Below, piece by piece: positions 26,600-38,146 of a stretch of 58,467 nucleotides of DNA. The translations under genes were made by a program, and so were the position numbers. Location: assembly GCF_000425205.1 (NCBI RefSeq), contig NZ_AULI01000019.1:1-58467 (forward strand), in the 5' to 3' direction. Under the pieces are notes generated by a model. The model did no database searches and was not told the DNA's origin. It worked only from the letters and a program-made list of their open reading frames with translations. The DNA is from Pontibacillus halophilus JSM 076056 = DSM 19796 (GTDB taxonomy: Bacteria; Bacillota; Bacilli; Bacillales; BH030062). Every line of letters begins with the position of its first letter. Positions within the stretch are counted from its first letter, which is position 1.

Positions 26600-27067
26600 C
26601 TATTCGTCGCCAAACACAACGGTCCATTCATCGCGTTTGTCTAGTAGTTCTTTCGCTAATTGCTGTGCTCCTTCAAGACTGTGGCTGCGGGCGTATCCAC
26701 ACTGTACTTCGTTGCACGCTGGAACCTCCGTCGCGTTCAGCACATCGTGTAGCGTCTTATCAATCACTTCTAGCATATTCTCGTAGCTATCATCGTTGAG
26801 TACAGAAATGTAGAAGCCCGTTTGGCAACCCATTGGTCCAACATCCACGACACGATCATGGTGGTTACGACTATTCTCCGCCATTAGGTGCTCAAGGGAA
26901 TGAAGAGCTGGCATATCCATGTGCTCGATATTCGGCTGCTTGATGCGCAGGTCGTATTTGTAAATCTTATCCCCTAGCTGCCCTTCAATAACGCCAACAA
27001 GACGGACATACGGTGCGGCTACTTTCGTGTGGTCTAAGTTAAAGCTTTCAACGTTCATTTGTGGCAT
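26600..27067 (-). CDS. luxS: S-ribosylhomocysteine lyase LuxS
   Basis: The 155-residue enzyme has the metal site H56-SLE-H60 and C123 in [10 protein letters not shown], plus [10 protein letters not shown] and [10 protein letters not shown]. LuxS splits S-ribosylhomocysteine into homocysteine and the autoinducer-2 precursor. The start at 27067 (MPQMNVESF) has GGGGAG upstream; the longer frame is not supported. It sits between yrrT and mccA, where B. subtilis has mtnN, so the homocysteine it releases is supplied directly to MccA/MccB. The nucleosidase that makes its substrate is not in this window. Confidence 0.95.
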   Translation of the reverse strand: MPQMNVESFNLDHTKVAAPYVRLVGVIEGQLGDKIYKYDLRIKQPNIEHMDMPALHSLEHLMAENSRNHHDRVVDVGPMGCQTGFYISVLNDDSYENMLEVIDKTLHDVLNATEVPACNEVQCGYARSHSLEGAQQLAKELLDKRDEWTVVFGDE

Positions 27068-27090
27068 GTGAACAACTCCCCTTTTCGTAG

Positions 27091-27732
27091 TTATCGTTTG
27101 GTCGCAATCATCAACCAAACGTATTGGTTCTTTCGCCTAAAGATTACATCAAATTCATTATTTTCACAAATATTCCGAAGAGTGGGAATATCTGAATAAT
27201 ATTCGCTCGAAAGGTCATCCGCCAGATGATGTCGATACGATGCAATCGCCGTCTCAATGCTCTGACGCTTAGCATCTTTCGTTTCAAATGACGTATCCGC
27301 AAATACGATGCGTCCCCCTGATGCGAGAAGCTTGCTGTAGTTCCGAATCGCATGTTCCTTCTCCTCATCAGTCAAGTGGTGGAACGCATACGAGCTGACG
27401 ATGGAATCCACCTGTTCCACTGGAGAAGTAAATTGAAGAAAGTCACCTTCCTGTATACGCGCATCTGGTACTTTCACCTGCGCAATCTTTAGCATCTCAA
27501 GGGACGGTTCAACCCCGTACACATTGAAACCATGATTCACAAGGCGCTTCGTTAAATTCCCTGTCCCTACGCCAAATTCAATTACGTTATCCCCCTTCGT
27601 ATAAGACACAACGCTTTGCAAGATTTCATCGTACCCCTGAAACACTTCTTTATATTCAAGATCCTCACCGGACACCGTCTGATCATACGTTGAAGCCCAG
27701 TCATCGAACATATCGATAAATTCCCTACCCAT
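27091..27732 (-). CDS. yrrT: SAM-dependent methyltransferase YrrT
   Basis: The 213-residue class I methyltransferase carries the SAM-binding motif [15 protein letters not shown] (near residue 48) and [11 protein letters not shown], with MGREF at the N-terminus conserved in YrrT homologues. The substrate is unknown. First gene of the luxS-mccA-mccB operon, downstream of a candidate CymR site. The ribosome binding site (GAGAGGGG) is somewhat far from the ATG. Confidence 0.88.
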   Translation of the reverse strand: MGREFIDMFDDWASTYDQTVSGEDLEYKEVFQGYDEILQSVVSYTKGDNVIEFGVGTGNLTKRLVNHGFNVYGVEPSLEMLKIAQVKVPDARIQEGDFLQFTSPVEQVDSIVSSYAFHHLTDEEKEHAIRNYSKLLASGGRIVFADTSFETKDAKRQSIETAIASYRHHLADDLSSEYYSDIPTLRNICENNEFDVIFRRKNQYVWLMIATKR

Positions 27733-27769
27733 GATGTCTGTTTTCCCCTCTCAACACGGAATATTGTTA

Positions 27770-27783
27770 ATTCCTATAAGAAT
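27770..27783 (-). promoter_or_regulatory. candidate CymR operator of the yrrT operon
   Basis: On the minus strand ATTCTTATAGGAAT, followed by TAA, is a dyad resembling CymR sites, which contain ATTCC and GGAATTAA half-sites. CymR represses the yrrT-mccAB operon of B. subtilis when cysteine is plentiful. It lies about 40 bases before the yrrT ATG, below TATACT-like -10 sequences. Confidence 0.45.
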
Positions 27784-27852
27784 AGTTGGTTATTGTGTAA
27801 TATAGTATAGCATAAACTGAAATGTGTGAATAGTTTCTCGCTCGCGGGATAG

Positions 27853-27999
27853 GGGGACAGGTTCTTTGTCCCACCCTGGTTGCTAGGGCTAATGGGTTCG
27901 ACAAGATTTCGGAAGGAACCCACGAATGAAGAGAACAAGCCCACTCTCACTCCGGTGAACCATAGCGACGGGGACGTTGTACCTGCCCCCCCCCGTCCC
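27853..27999. repeat. about 150-bp imperfect palindromic repeat with a nine-C run
   Basis: The left end GGGACAGGTTCTTTGTCCC is echoed in inverted form at the right end (GGGACG, TTGTACCTG, CGTCCC). Inside lie GGGTTC and GAACCC arms. A run of nine C stands at 27986-27994. The GGGACAGGTTC core recurs at the left window edge (158-183), so it is a dispersed family. No transposase is near. Confidence 0.6.
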
Positions 28000-28001
28000 A
28001 C

Positions 28002-28039
28002 AAAAAAAGAGCGAACACGGAATACCGGGTTCGCTCTTT
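28002..28039 (-). terminator. terminator after camS
   Basis: AAAGAGCGAAC and GTTCGCTCTTT form a perfect 11-bp stem with a 12-base loop; a seven-A run on the left gives the leftward T-run. Confidence 0.9.
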
Positions 28040-28053
28040 GCTATATTGCTCTA

Positions 28054-29196
28054 TTATTGGTCGTAAATGTGGACGTATGGGTCGGATTCGCCTGGTTCGC
28101 GTACGATGAGACTTTCTTGGCCGTAGCTTGATTCGATGTTCACTTCAATATGGAAATAGTTCGGGAATGTTTCTTTAATTAACCCGTACACGTATTGAGT
28201 GAAGCCAATGACCTCAGCCTTGCCTTGGAATTCGATTGGGATATCAATCTTCATTTCCTGAAGTTCGTCGTCTTTGTAGAATCCTTTCCCGATTACGCCA
28301 ACGTAGTTCGGGAAGTAGTTGTTAATTTCATCTTCGAAACTATTAATAAGCTGGGCATCGTCGAAGTGTTCTTTCTCTGCTTCGCTCGATGGGAAGAGGA
28401 TGTAGTCTTCTTTAATCGATGTCCATTCTTCAATCTGGTTGCTGCCTGAGTCCACTTCCGTTTTCGAGACGAAGTTGCCTGGCACCATAGATCCCGAGCC
28501 TTCTAATCTGTAGAGACTAATGGATACAGGTACGTTTTCTAGGCTATCCATTTCTCTTAACCGTTCAAGCACTGTCTGGGCTAGCTTCTTCCCTTCTTTC
28601 AGCATCTCTTCCTCAGAAATTGGCTCTTCAAATTGTGGGCCACCTTGTTCTGTACGGAAGGTGTAGATGCTCCTAAGGGCAAGGCCTAACGATACACCGC
28701 CAAGCTCATAGTTGCCTTCGTCATTCTTCTTCAAATAGTTCTGCTCGACAATGTGGGCCAAGTAGCGCGGGTGGTCTTCATGTTGTTTCTTGACACTGTC
28801 GTCCTTAATGGCTGGGTTAAGCCCTTCTTCTGTCTTTGAGCTTCGTTCCAGCCAGTCAAATAGAACACTCTTCGTTAAGTATTGTCCTTCTCGGAACAAG
28901 AAATCCTCTGGTGGGTAGTCATCCTTCGACAAGCGGCGCAGCCCGACTTCAAGTTCGTCGATGTCGAGTCGGTTGTTCACTTGGTTCAAGATGACACCTC
29001 GTGATTCGCTTGTGTTGTATTGCTTCTCCATTGGCGTTCGGTAAAGGTCATCTGAGATGCTGTAGCTCGGGACAAAGGTTGTCTGTTTGCCAGCGTCTTC
29101 TGTCTCTTGTACGACGTCTGTTCCACTTTCGTAGGCAGGGGTACATCCTGCTAGGAGCAGGATGCTTCCGATTGCTGCCGTTATGACCCGTTTCAT
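28054..29196 (-). CDS. camS: CamS/YerH sex-pheromone-type lipoprotein
   Basis: The 380-residue protein begins with a lipoprotein signal (MKRVITAAIGSILLLAGC, lipobox cysteine C18). The rest matches the CamS family: YRTPMEKQYNTSESRGVI, LEVGLRRLSKDDYPPEDFL, ending EPGESDPYVHIYDQ. In enterococci and staphylococci the signal peptide yields a pheromone; the role of the mature protein is unknown. The start at 29196 lies 15 bases after the ligA stop. YerH follows ligA in B. subtilis too, confirming the operon pcrB-pcrA-ligA-camS. Confidence 0.9.
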   Translation of the reverse strand: MKRVITAAIGSILLLAGCTPAYESGTDVVQETEDAGKQTTFVPSYSISDDLYRTPMEKQYNTSESRGVILNQVNNRLDIDELEVGLRRLSKDDYPPEDFLFREGQYLTKSVLFDWLERSSKTEEGLNPAIKDDSVKKQHEDHPRYLAHIVEQNYLKKNDEGNYELGGVSLGLALRSIYTFRTEQGGPQFEEPISEEEMLKEGKKLAQTVLERLREMDSLENVPVSISLYRLEGSGSMVPGNFVSKTEVDSGSNQIEEWTSIKEDYILFPSSEAEKEHFDDAQLINSFEDEINNYFPNYVGVIGKGFYKDDELQEMKIDIPIEFQGKAEVIGFTQYVYGLIKETFPNYFHIEVNIESSYGQESLIVREPGESDPYVHIYDQ

Positions 29197-29210
29197 GTTT
29201 CTCACTCTCC

Positions 29211-31229
<2,019 letters not shown>

Positions 31230-33476
31230 TTATGCTTTCGTAATCGGTGCGAATTTAGCGAGCAGGCGCTTAATACCATTCGGTGGTGGGAAGGCAATAT
31301 CAAGCTCCATGGAGTCGCCTTCACCGGTTACTTTCACAACGGTACCTGTTCCCCATTTGTTATGGACCACCTTATCGCCAACGTTCCATGCGACATCCTC
31401 GCCCCCTGTTGTCGGACGGGAAATCTTCTTCGCTTTTCGCTTCGGCTGGGCAGGTTGACGGTCTCCGCTTTCAAATCCACCACCAAAGCCGGTTGGTGCT
31501 GGGTCGTTAAAGCCACCGGCGTTCGACGGTTGCTCGCGACCTTCAATATATTCTTGAGGAATCTCATCAATAAAGCGACTCATCGGATTCATATTCGTCT
31601 TACCAAATAGGGTACGCATTTGGGCGTGAGTAATGAATAATTGTTGCTCTGCACGCGTAATTCCTACATATGCGAGGCGGCGCTCTTCTTCAAGCTCCTC
31701 ATCATCCATAAGAGCACGGCTGTGCGGAAAGACGCTCTCTTCCATACCGATTAAGAAGACGACCGGGAACTCGAGTCCCTTCGCGGAGTGAAGCGTCATA
31801 AGCGTTACTTGGTCATCTGCTGATGGGTCTTCATCCATTGAATCGATGTCCGCTACAAGGGCTAGGTCTGTTAAGAAAGCGATAAGTGACTTGTCTTCTG
31901 CTGTTTCTTCGAAGTTCTTCGTAACAGACATAAACTCATTAATGTTCTCAAGGCGGCTTTGCGATTCAAGACTCTTGTCGTTCTTCAGCATTTCCTCATA
32001 GCCTGTCTTCTCAAGCACTTCATCGACAAGGTCCGTTGCTGTTAGGTAGTCCTGCATTTGTGTCCAGTTCTTAATCATGTTCACGAAATCAATAACCACA
32101 CGCGTCGCTTTCTTACTCAAGCCAATTTGGTCTGCTTCGAGCGCTGCAGCGTATAACGAAAGGTCGTGTCGTGCTGCATACATCTGTAAGTTCTCAAGGG
32201 AAGTCTTTCCAAAGCCACGCTTCGGTTCATTCACAACACGAGAGAAACTGATATCGTCATTCGGATTCGCAATCAAGCGAAGGTAAGAAAGTAAGTCTTT
32301 AATTTCTTTACGGTCGTAGAACTTTGTTCCGCCGACAATCTGATAGGGAACGTTCGCTTTCATGAACGTTTCCTCCACCGTACGAGACTGAGCATTCGTA
32401 CGATAAAGCACCGCAAAGTCTTTATAGCGGTAATCTTTCTCCCTAATGAGTTTTTCAATTTGGTTCGTTAAATAAATTCCTTCGTGACGCTCAGTCGGCG
32501 CCTTATAGTATTGAATAAGCGCACCATCGTCATTCTGCGTCCAGAGTCGCTTCGGTTTACGACCGCTGTTGTTGTCGATGACTTGGTTCGCCGCATCCAA
32601 GATGGACTTTGTAGAACGGTAGTTCTGTTCAAGTAAAATGACACGAGAAGATGGGTAGTCCTTCTCGAAGTTCATGATGTTCTGAATATCCGCTCCACGC
32701 CAGCGATAAATTGACTGGTCAGAGTCCCCAACCACACACAAGTTCTCGAATCGGTTCGCAAGCATCTTCACAAGCTGATACTGGGCGTGGTTCGTATCCT
32801 GGTACTCATCGACGTGAATGTACTGGAATCGGTTCTGATAATATTCAAGCACTTCCGGAACACGATCGAATAGAGTGAGCGTCTGCATAATCAAGTCATC
32901 AAAGTCGAGGGACTGATTCTTGCGAAGGCGCTTCTGATATTGTTCATAGACTTGTGCCATCGTCTGGTCGTAGTAGTTTGCAGCCGCTTTAGTCACATCT
33001 TCAGCTGTCTTTAATTCGTTCTTCGAGTTACTAATCATTCCGAGCATGGCACGTGGGTCAAACTTCTTAGGGTCCAAATTCAGGTCTTTCAGAATTTGCT
33101 TAATGACGGACAACTGGTCTGTTGAGTCTAGAATTGAGAAGTTTCGGTCGTAGCCAATGCGGTCGATGTCACGGCGTAAAATCCGGACACACATGGAGTG
33201 AAACGTTGAAATTAGCATGTCGTACGCTTCAGGTCCCACAATGTCACGAACACGGTCCTTCATCTCACGCGCAGCTTTATTTGTGAACGTAATTGCTAAT
33301 ACGTTACGCGCTGACACGTCTTTCTCGCTAAGTAAATATGCAATGCGGTGGGTTAGCACACGCGTCTTGCCACTTCCTGCTCCTGCCATAATCAAGAGAG
33401 GACCATTTGTATGTTTTACAGCTTCTTGTTGCTGTTCGTTTAAGCCTTTCAGCAAATCGTTCGTCAACGGGCTCAT
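31230..33476 (-). CDS. pcrA: ATP-dependent DNA helicase PcrA
   Basis: This about 748-residue superfamily 1A helicase has Walker A AGAGSGKT (31-38), motif Ia [11 protein letters not shown], motif [12 protein letters not shown], motif [17 protein letters not shown], motif IV EQNYRS, motif [18 protein letters not shown] and motif [13 protein letters not shown]. The C-terminal part has a glycine-rich linker and the RNA-polymerase-binding Tudor-like end ([18 protein letters not shown]). It works in repair and rolling-circle replication. A GTG at 33485 is an alternative start; the ribosome binding region AAGGACGGTGGAGG does not settle the choice. Confidence 0.97.
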   Translation of the reverse strand: MSPLTNDLLKGLNEQQQEAVKHTNGPLLIMAGAGSGKTRVLTHRIAYLLSEKDVSARNVLAITFTNKAAREMKDRVRDIVGPEAYDMLISTFHSMCVRILRRDIDRIGYDRNFSILDSTDQLSVIKQILKDLNLDPKKFDPRAMLGMISNSKNELKTAEDVTKAAANYYDQTMAQVYEQYQKRLRKNQSLDFDDLIMQTLTLFDRVPEVLEYYQNRFQYIHVDEYQDTNHAQYQLVKMLANRFENLCVVGDSDQSIYRWRGADIQNIMNFEKDYPSSRVILLEQNYRSTKSILDAANQVIDNNSGRKPKRLWTQNDDGALIQYYKAPTERHEGIYLTNQIEKLIREKDYRYKDFAVLYRTNAQSRTVEETFMKANVPYQIVGGTKFYDRKEIKDLLSYLRLIANPNDDISFSRVVNEPKRGFGKTSLENLQMYAARHDLSLYAAALEADQIGLSKKATRVVIDFVNMIKNWTQMQDYLTATDLVDEVLEKTGYEEMLKNDKSLESQSRLENINEFMSVTKNFEETAEDKSLIAFLTDLALVADIDSMDEDPSADDQVTLMTLHSAKGLEFPVVFLIGMEESVFPHSRALMDDEELEEERRLAYVGITRAEQQLFITHAQMRTLFGKTNMNPMSRFIDEIPQEYIEGREQPSNAGGFNDPAPTGFGGGFESGDRQPAQPKRKAKKISRPTTGGEDVAWNVGDKVVHNKWGTGTVVKVTGEGDSMELDIAFPPPNGIKRLLAKFAPITKA

Positions 33477-33492
33477 CTCCTCCACCGTCCTT

Positions 33493-34182
33493 CTAATCGT
33501 TATTCTTAACCGCTTGAACCGTTTTTAAAGCAGCTTCAAGATTCTCATAGATACTATTTCCCACGATCACGGTATCTGCATACGCCGCCATCGTTCTCGC
33601 ATCTTCTGAAGTAGCAATGCCACCACCGTAGAAGAGTCGCGTCTGGTCGAGCGTTTTACTGACTTTCTGAACGAGGCTCGGGTCCCCGTACATGCCGCTA
33701 TATTCCATGTAGAAGATTGGCAAATGGAAGAAATGCTCCGCCATACGCGCATAGGCAATGACGTCTTCTTCATCTGGCATGATTGAATTGGAGTACGCGA
33801 ATGCCTTCGCATCAGGGTTTAAAATACAATACCCCTCCAAGAAAAGCTCGTCCCAATCAATAAGGTCACCATATTCCTTCACCGCCTGATGATGCGCACC
33901 AAGAATCCATTCCCGGTCCCGACTATTAAGTACCGTTGGAATAAAGACATAGTCGAAGCCTGGCGTAATAGCTTCATGATTCGACACTTCAAGCGCACAA
34001 GGCACCTCATATCGACGAATCCGAGCGAGCAAATCAAGCACGCCTTCAAACGTCACATCATCGGTTCCGCCGACAATAATGGCGTCCGTTCCAGATTCGC
34101 ACACCTTCTCTAAATCATCGTCGCTTATATGTTTATTGGGATCTAATTTAAACACATGCTCCCATTGTTTAATCTCGTTCAT
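33493..34182 (-). CDS. pcrB: heptaprenylglyceryl phosphate synthase PcrB
   Basis: The 229-residue TIM-barrel protein matches Pcr[82 protein letters not shown]. It joins heptaprenyl diphosphate to glycerol-1-phosphate, giving an archaeal-type ether lipid found in Bacillales. The ATG at 34182 has GGAGG nine bases upstream; the ATG at 34191 touches that site and is unlikely. First gene of pcrB-pcrA-ligA-camS. Confidence 0.95.
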   Translation of the reverse strand: MNEIKQWEHVFKLDPNKHISDDDLEKVCESGTDAIIVGGTDDVTFEGVLDLLARIRRYEVPCALEVSNHEAITPGFDYVFIPTVLNSRDREWILGAHHQAVKEYGDLIDWDELFLEGYCILNPDAKAFAYSNSIMPDEEDVIAYARMAEHFFHLPIFYMEYSGMYGDPSLVQKVSKTLDQTRLFYGGGIATSEDARTMAAYADTVIVGNSIYENLEAALKTVQAVKNND

Positions 34183-34317
34183 TGAAGTCATCCTCCAAAC
34201 ACGTTTTCCATTCCCTCATTATAACAAAAAATTGCGCTCGAAATGAGTGGGAAGTTCGATTCGTTTTCGGGGAATACTTGTGGTAACCATCAAGCTGTGC
34301 TAGCATATAAAGCAAAT

Positions 34318-34533
34318 AGATATCGTTACATATGATGACGGAACAATAGTACTTGCATCCTCTTCCAATGAGCGAGCTAGGGACGGTGAGAGCCTGGCGG
34401 AACGGTGCAACGAAACGGCACTCCTGAGTATGGATAGAAAGAGGATGCACGCTTTGCATCAATCAGGGTGGAACCGCGGGAAAAACTCTCGTCCCTGGGC
34501 TAGTAGGATTAGTCCAGAGACGAGAGTTTTTTT
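34318..34533 (+). promoter_or_regulatory. glycyl T-box riboswitch
   Basis: The leader holds the invariant T-box AGGGTGGAACCGCGGG at 34465-34480, just before a terminator (AAACTCTCGTC at 34483-34493 pairing with GACGAGAGTTT at 34519-34529, then a T-run). Stem I features are visible: AGCGAGCTAGGGACGG, GAGAGCCTGG and the segment around ACGGCACTCCTGAG, where GGC at 34417-34419 is the probable specifier codon (glycine). Uncharged glycyl-tRNA would stabilise the antiterminator and allow glyS transcription. Confidence 0.93.
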
Positions 34534-34597
34534 CGTTTTTTGGCCTAGTTCCTAAAGATTGTAGTAAAGAGCCTTTCACAATAAGGAGGAAACGATT

Positions 34598-35980
34598 ATG
34601 TCCAAAAACATGGAAGAATTAGTATCACACGCCAAGCACCGTGGCTTCATTTTCCAAGGTTCTGAAATCTACGGCGGCCTTGCGAACACATGGGATTATG
34701 GTCCCCTAGGCGTTGAATTAAAGAATAACGTTAAACGAGCTTGGTGGCAAAAGTTCGTCCAAGAAACACCACTAAACGTAGGCTTGGACGCATCTATCTT
34801 AATGAACACGAAAACATGGGAAGCCTCTGGTCACCTAGGAAACTTCAACGACCCAATGGTGGACTGTAAGCAGTGTAAATCCCGTCACCGTGCCGATAAA
34901 TTAATTGAAGATAAACTTGAAGAAGAAGGCAAAGAGATGGTCGTAGACGGTCTTCCATTTGAAGAGATGGAGAAGATGATCGAAGAACACGACATCAAAT
35001 GTCCAGTCTGTGGCGAACACGATTTCACTGGCGTTCGTCAATTCAACCTAATGTTCAAAACACACCAAGGTGTTACAGAGACTTCTGGTAACGAAATTTA
35101 CCTTCGTCCTGAAACTGCACAAGGAATCTTCACAAACTTCAAGAACGTTCAGCGTTCGATGCGTAAGAAGCTACCATTCGGTATTGCTCAAGTTGGTAAG
35201 AGCTTCCGTAACGAAATCACGCCTGGTAACTTCACGTTCCGCACACGTGAATTTGAACAAATGGAGCTTGAATTCTTCGTTAAGCCTGGTGAAGAACTAG
35301 AATGGTATGACCACTGGAAAGAAACAAGCCACAACTGGTTATTAAACCTTGGTCTAAATCCTGATAACCTTCGCCTACGCGAGCACGATTCTGATGAGTT
35401 GTCTCACTACAGTAATGCAACAACTGATATCGAATTTAAATTCCCATTCGGTTGGGGTGAACTATGGGGCATTGCATCCCGTACAGACTTTGACCTAAGC
35501 CGCCATGCGGAGCATTCCGGTGAAGACTTCCAATACATCGATCAAGAAAACAACGACCGTTACATCCCATATGTAATCGAGCCATCCCTTGGTGCGGACC
35601 GCGTCACACTTGCTTTCTTGTCTGATGCTTATCAAGAAGAAGAACTAGAAGACGGCTCATCCCGTACGGTCATGCGCTTCCACCCAGCAATCGCTCCGTA
35701 CAAAGCAGCCATCTTCCCACTTTCTAAGAAGATTGGCGACGGCGCGAAAGAAGTATTCGCTCAACTAGCGAAACACTTCAACGTCGACTACGACGACGCA
35801 GGCTCCATCGGAAAACGCTACCGCCGTCACGACGAAATCGGCACACCATTCTGCATCACGTACGACTTCGACTCCCAAGAAGACGAACAAGTAACCGTAC
35901 GCGACCGCGACACAATGGAACAAACCCGCATGCCAATCTCAGAACTCCGCTCCTTTATTGAGAGCAAGATGGAGTATTAA
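34598..35980 (+). CDS. glyS: glycyl-tRNA synthetase, homodimeric type
   Basis: The 460-residue class II synthetase shows [37 protein letters not shown], a zinc-binding set ([17 protein letters not shown]), [35 protein letters not shown] and the C-terminal anticodon domain ([16 protein letters not shown]). This is the eukaryote/archaea-like alpha2 form rather than the bacterial glyQ/glyS tetramer. AAGGAGG lies 8 bases before the ATG. Inserted between yerC and pcrB relative to B. subtilis order, and controlled by the T-box above. Confidence 0.97.
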   Translation: MSKNMEELVSHAKHRGFIFQGSEIYGGLANTWDYGPLGVELKNNVKRAWWQKFVQETPLNVGLDASILMNTKTWEASGHLGNFNDPMVDCKQCKSRHRADKLIEDKLEEEGKEMVVDGLPFEEMEKMIEEHDIKCPVCGEHDFTGVRQFNLMFKTHQGVTETSGNEIYLRPETAQGIFTNFKNVQRSMRKKLPFGIAQVGKSFRNEITPGNFTFRTREFEQMELEFFVKPGEELEWYDHWKETSHNWLLNLGLNPDNLRLREHDSDELSHYSNATTDIEFKFPFGWGELWGIASRTDFDLSRHAEHSGEDFQYIDQENNDRYIPYVIEPSLGADRVTLAFLSDAYQEEELEDGSSRTVMRFHPAIAPYKAAIFPLSKKIGDGAKEVFAQLAKHFNVDYDDAGSIGKRYRRHDEIGTPFCITYDFDSQEDEQVTVRDRDTMEQTRMPISELRSFIESKMEY

Positions 35981-35984
35981 GTTC

Positions 35985-36106
35985 AAAAGCGGAAGCGCCC
36001 CGCTTAGACACGTAGGCATAAGCCGAGGGCCGCAATGAGGAGCCCTTCCTCATGGAGGTCATCGACTTATGACCGTAGTGTCTGGGGCGTTATAGCTGGA
36101 TGAAAC
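35985..36106. repeat. palindromic repeat, tandem copy 1
   Basis: A 122-bp unit beginning AAAAGCGGAAGCG and ending AGCTGGATGAAAC. Its arms (GCCCCGCTTAGACACGTAGG with CATAAG, and CTTATGACCGTAGTGTCTGG) fold into a long imperfect hairpin. Closest to copy 4. Confidence 0.85.
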
Positions 36107-36228
36107 AAAAGCGGAAGCGGCTTGACAGGTACGGTAGGCATAAGACAAGCAACGGAGTGAGGCGACCTTTCCTCACGCAGTTGATTGACTTATGTCCGTA
36201 GTACCTAGCCGCTACAGCTGGATGAAAC
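36107..36228. repeat. palindromic repeat, tandem copy 2
   Basis: Same ends as copy 1, with a different inner arm pair (GGCTTGACAGGTACGGTAGG and CCGTAGTACCTAGCC). It is almost identical to copy 3, so these two arose by recent duplication. Confidence 0.85.
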
Positions 36229-36349
36229 AAAAGCGGAAGCGGCTTGACAGGTACGGTAGGCATAAGACAAGCAACGGAGTGAGGCGACCTTTCCTCACGC
36301 AGTTGATTGACTTATGTCCGTAGTACCTAGCCGCTGCAGCTGGATGGAC
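36229..36349. repeat. palindromic repeat, tandem copy 3
   Basis: Nearly identical to copy 2 over about 112 bases; differences are GCTGCAGC for GCTACAGC and a shortened end GGATGGAC. Confidence 0.85.
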
Positions 36350-36472
36350 AAAAGCGGAAACGCCCCGTCTAGACACGCAGGCATAAGACGAAGGCCGCAA
36401 TGAGGAGCTCTTCCCTCATGAAGGTCATCGCCTTATGACCGTAGTGTCTGGGGCGCTGCAGCTAGACGAAAC
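36350..36472. repeat. palindromic repeat, tandem copy 4
   Basis: Closest to copy 1 (GCCCCGTCTAGACACGCAGG, GACCGTAGTGTCTGGGGCG), ending AGCTAGACGAAAC. The order of types is A-B-B-A. Confidence 0.85.
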
Positions 36473-36473
36473 A

Positions 36474-36514
36474 AAACACCCCGCCCGTGCTAATGCACGG
36501 GCGGGGTGTTTTTT
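36474..36514 (+). terminator. terminator of glyS
   Basis: AAACACCCCGCCCGTGC and GCACGGGCGGGGTGTTT form a perfect 17-bp stem with a TAAT loop and T-run. It lies about 500 bases past the glyS stop because of the repeats between. Confidence 0.9.
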
Positions 36515-36683
36515 AATCAATTTGAAGAACATCCTACAAATTCGGATGCATTCGTCAATAATTCGGTACGCGGTTGCTAAATTTCGAAACATCAGCAGTT
36601 AGAATTAGTACAACATAGCCTAAACTCGAAACTCAGAACCCTCCCCATCCAAAAACCTTCTTCCCTTGAACGCACACCTAGAA

Positions 36684-36709
36684 ACCCCTACCACAAATGC
36701 GGCAGGGAT
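36684..36709 (-). terminator. terminator after yerC
   Basis: Leftward, CCCTGCC and GGTAGGG pair around a short loop (one G-U), followed by GTTTCT. Modest strength. Confidence 0.5.
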
Positions 36710-36717
36710 TCCTATTC

Positions 36718-37014
36718 TTACTCGTCTTCAGGAATACGGTCTAATGCCATAACGTATGCATCGTTTCCGAAGTGGAGTACGCGTTTTACGCGGGAGATGG
36801 TTGCGGTTGAGGCGCCTGTTTCGGTTTCGATCTTATGATACGTATAGCCTTGGCGAAGCATGTTAGCGACTTGTAGGCGTTGTGCGAGTGATTGGACTTC
36901 GTTCATCGTAGCTAAGTCATCGAAGAATTGGTAGCATTCTTCGACGTTTTCGAGGGTTAGAATTGCCTTGAATAGCTGGTCTAATTCTTTTCCTCGTAAT
37001 TTATCAATTTGCAT
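36718..37014 (-). CDS. yerC: YerC/YecD family TrpR-related protein
   Basis: The 98-residue protein resembles TrpR-type helix-turn-helix proteins: LDQLFKAILTLENVEECYQF, LAQRLQVANMLRQGYTYHKI and the recognition segment TGASTATISRVKRVL. Annotated as YerC in B. subtilis, probably a small DNA-binding regulator of unknown targets. GGAGG lies 9 bases before the ATG. Order yerA-yerB-yerC as in B. subtilis. Confidence 0.92.
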   Translation of the reverse strand: MQIDKLRGKELDQLFKAILTLENVEECYQFFDDLATMNEVQSLAQRLQVANMLRQGYTYHKIETETGASTATISRVKRVLHFGNDAYVMALDRIPEDE

Positions 37015-37038
37015 GTCGTGCGTCCTCCTTGTGATGGC

Positions 37039-38091
37039 TTATTCCATTGTGATGGATTGTGGGAAGTTTCTTTCCGGCACAATATTGACCCATGTCTGTC
37101 CTGGAATAAAGCCGACGGGTTTTCCATCTTTATAGGGTAGTAGACGGCCGTCATTGTTCTTCCATTCGACGGCTTGGATGCTTCCTTGTTGGAGTAAGTA
37201 TCCTGAGCCACCCGATGTTAAATCAACGGCGCGTCTGCCTTTGTTATCAATAACTTTGTGCGCGGTTGCGACAATAAAGACATTGTCTAGCGTAACGGGT
37301 TCGGTTGTTTCTCGGTCAACGGTCGGTTCTCCGTCGTTAAACCGGATGTAATGGCCTTCCGCTTCGTTATACTGGTACGTCACACGCTCTTCTGGCGTTT
37401 CTGCGTACACAATCTCGACTGTGCTTGCTCGTTCGCCTTGAACCCCTTCTTCTGAAAAAGGAAGAGAGGTGGGTGCTGTATCCACGGTGTATCCTTTATT
37501 TTGAGCGACATCCAATACGGAGTCAAACAGTAGATAAGAATTGTGTGGCGCCTTTCTAGATTGGTCACGTGTGAATAATTTCCCATCATTGTCATAGTAA
37601 CTGCCGTTTAGATTATTGATCCACCCACTCATCTGGTTCTCAATAAAAGTGGCAGCTCCGTGATAAAGGTACAAGGCATCATGACCATTGGCAAGATCAA
37701 CGTAGTATTCCCGTGCACTGCGGACAGGGCCGACTTTCGCAGGTTGTTGGCTGTGATAGATTGCCACAAGCCTGGTAATGTCTCCTTCTGCAAGCACCTC
37801 GTATACAATGTCAGCCTCTAGTAAGCCAGTTTGCGGGCGTGCATAGCTGTGATTGTTTACCATCACGGCAACAGCTCTTCGGTTCAAATCTCCTTCAGCT
37901 GGAAGTCCAGTTAACGGAAACGTAGCAGTCGTTTCTGTCGCTTCATCATCAACTGTAATTTCCTTCTGTTGTGGTTTCTCCTCTTGTGCAGGGGCTTTCT
38001 CTATTGTTTGGCCTTCCGCTTCCCCTTGCACACAGCCGGTCATGGTTAACGACAATAGCAACGTGGCTACACCTAACCATTTGTATTTCAT
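37039..38091 (-). CDS. yerB: DUF3048 lipoprotein YerB
   Basis: The 350-residue protein has a lipoprotein signal (MKYKWLGVATLLLSLTMTGC, cysteine C20), then a Glu/Gln-rich linker and the DUF3048 domain (AVMVNNHSYARPQTGLLEAD, YEVLAEGDITRLVAIYHS, VGPVRSAREYYVDLANG). Unknown function, extracytoplasmic, anchored to the membrane. The start at 38091 follows GGGGAG; the frame to 38121 lacks support. Confidence 0.9.
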   Translation of the reverse strand: MKYKWLGVATLLLSLTMTGCVQGEAEGQTIEKAPAQEEKPQQKEITVDDEATETTATFPLTGLPAEGDLNRRAVAVMVNNHSYARPQTGLLEADIVYEVLAEGDITRLVAIYHSQQPAKVGPVRSAREYYVDLANGHDALYLYHGAATFIENQMSGWINNLNGSYYDNDGKLFTRDQSRKAPHNSYLLFDSVLDVAQNKGYTVDTAPTSLPFSEEGVQGERASTVEIVYAETPEERVTYQYNEAEGHYIRFNDGEPTVDRETTEPVTLDNVFIVATAHKVIDNKGRRAVDLTSGGSGYLLQQGSIQAVEWKNNDGRLLPYKDGKPVGFIPGQTWVNIVPERNFPQSITME

Positions 38092-38146
38092 CGTAGCTCC
38101 CCTTTTTCTCATATCCAACACTTTCTTTCTCTAATCTAGTTATATT

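Noticed and set aside
36212-36400. 62-codon ORF in the repeat array
   Set aside because: It arises from repeat sequence; no start signals.
35985-36472. CRISPR array
   Set aside because: The repeats are about 122 bp, directly abutting and palindromic, with no unique spacers and no cas genes nearby.
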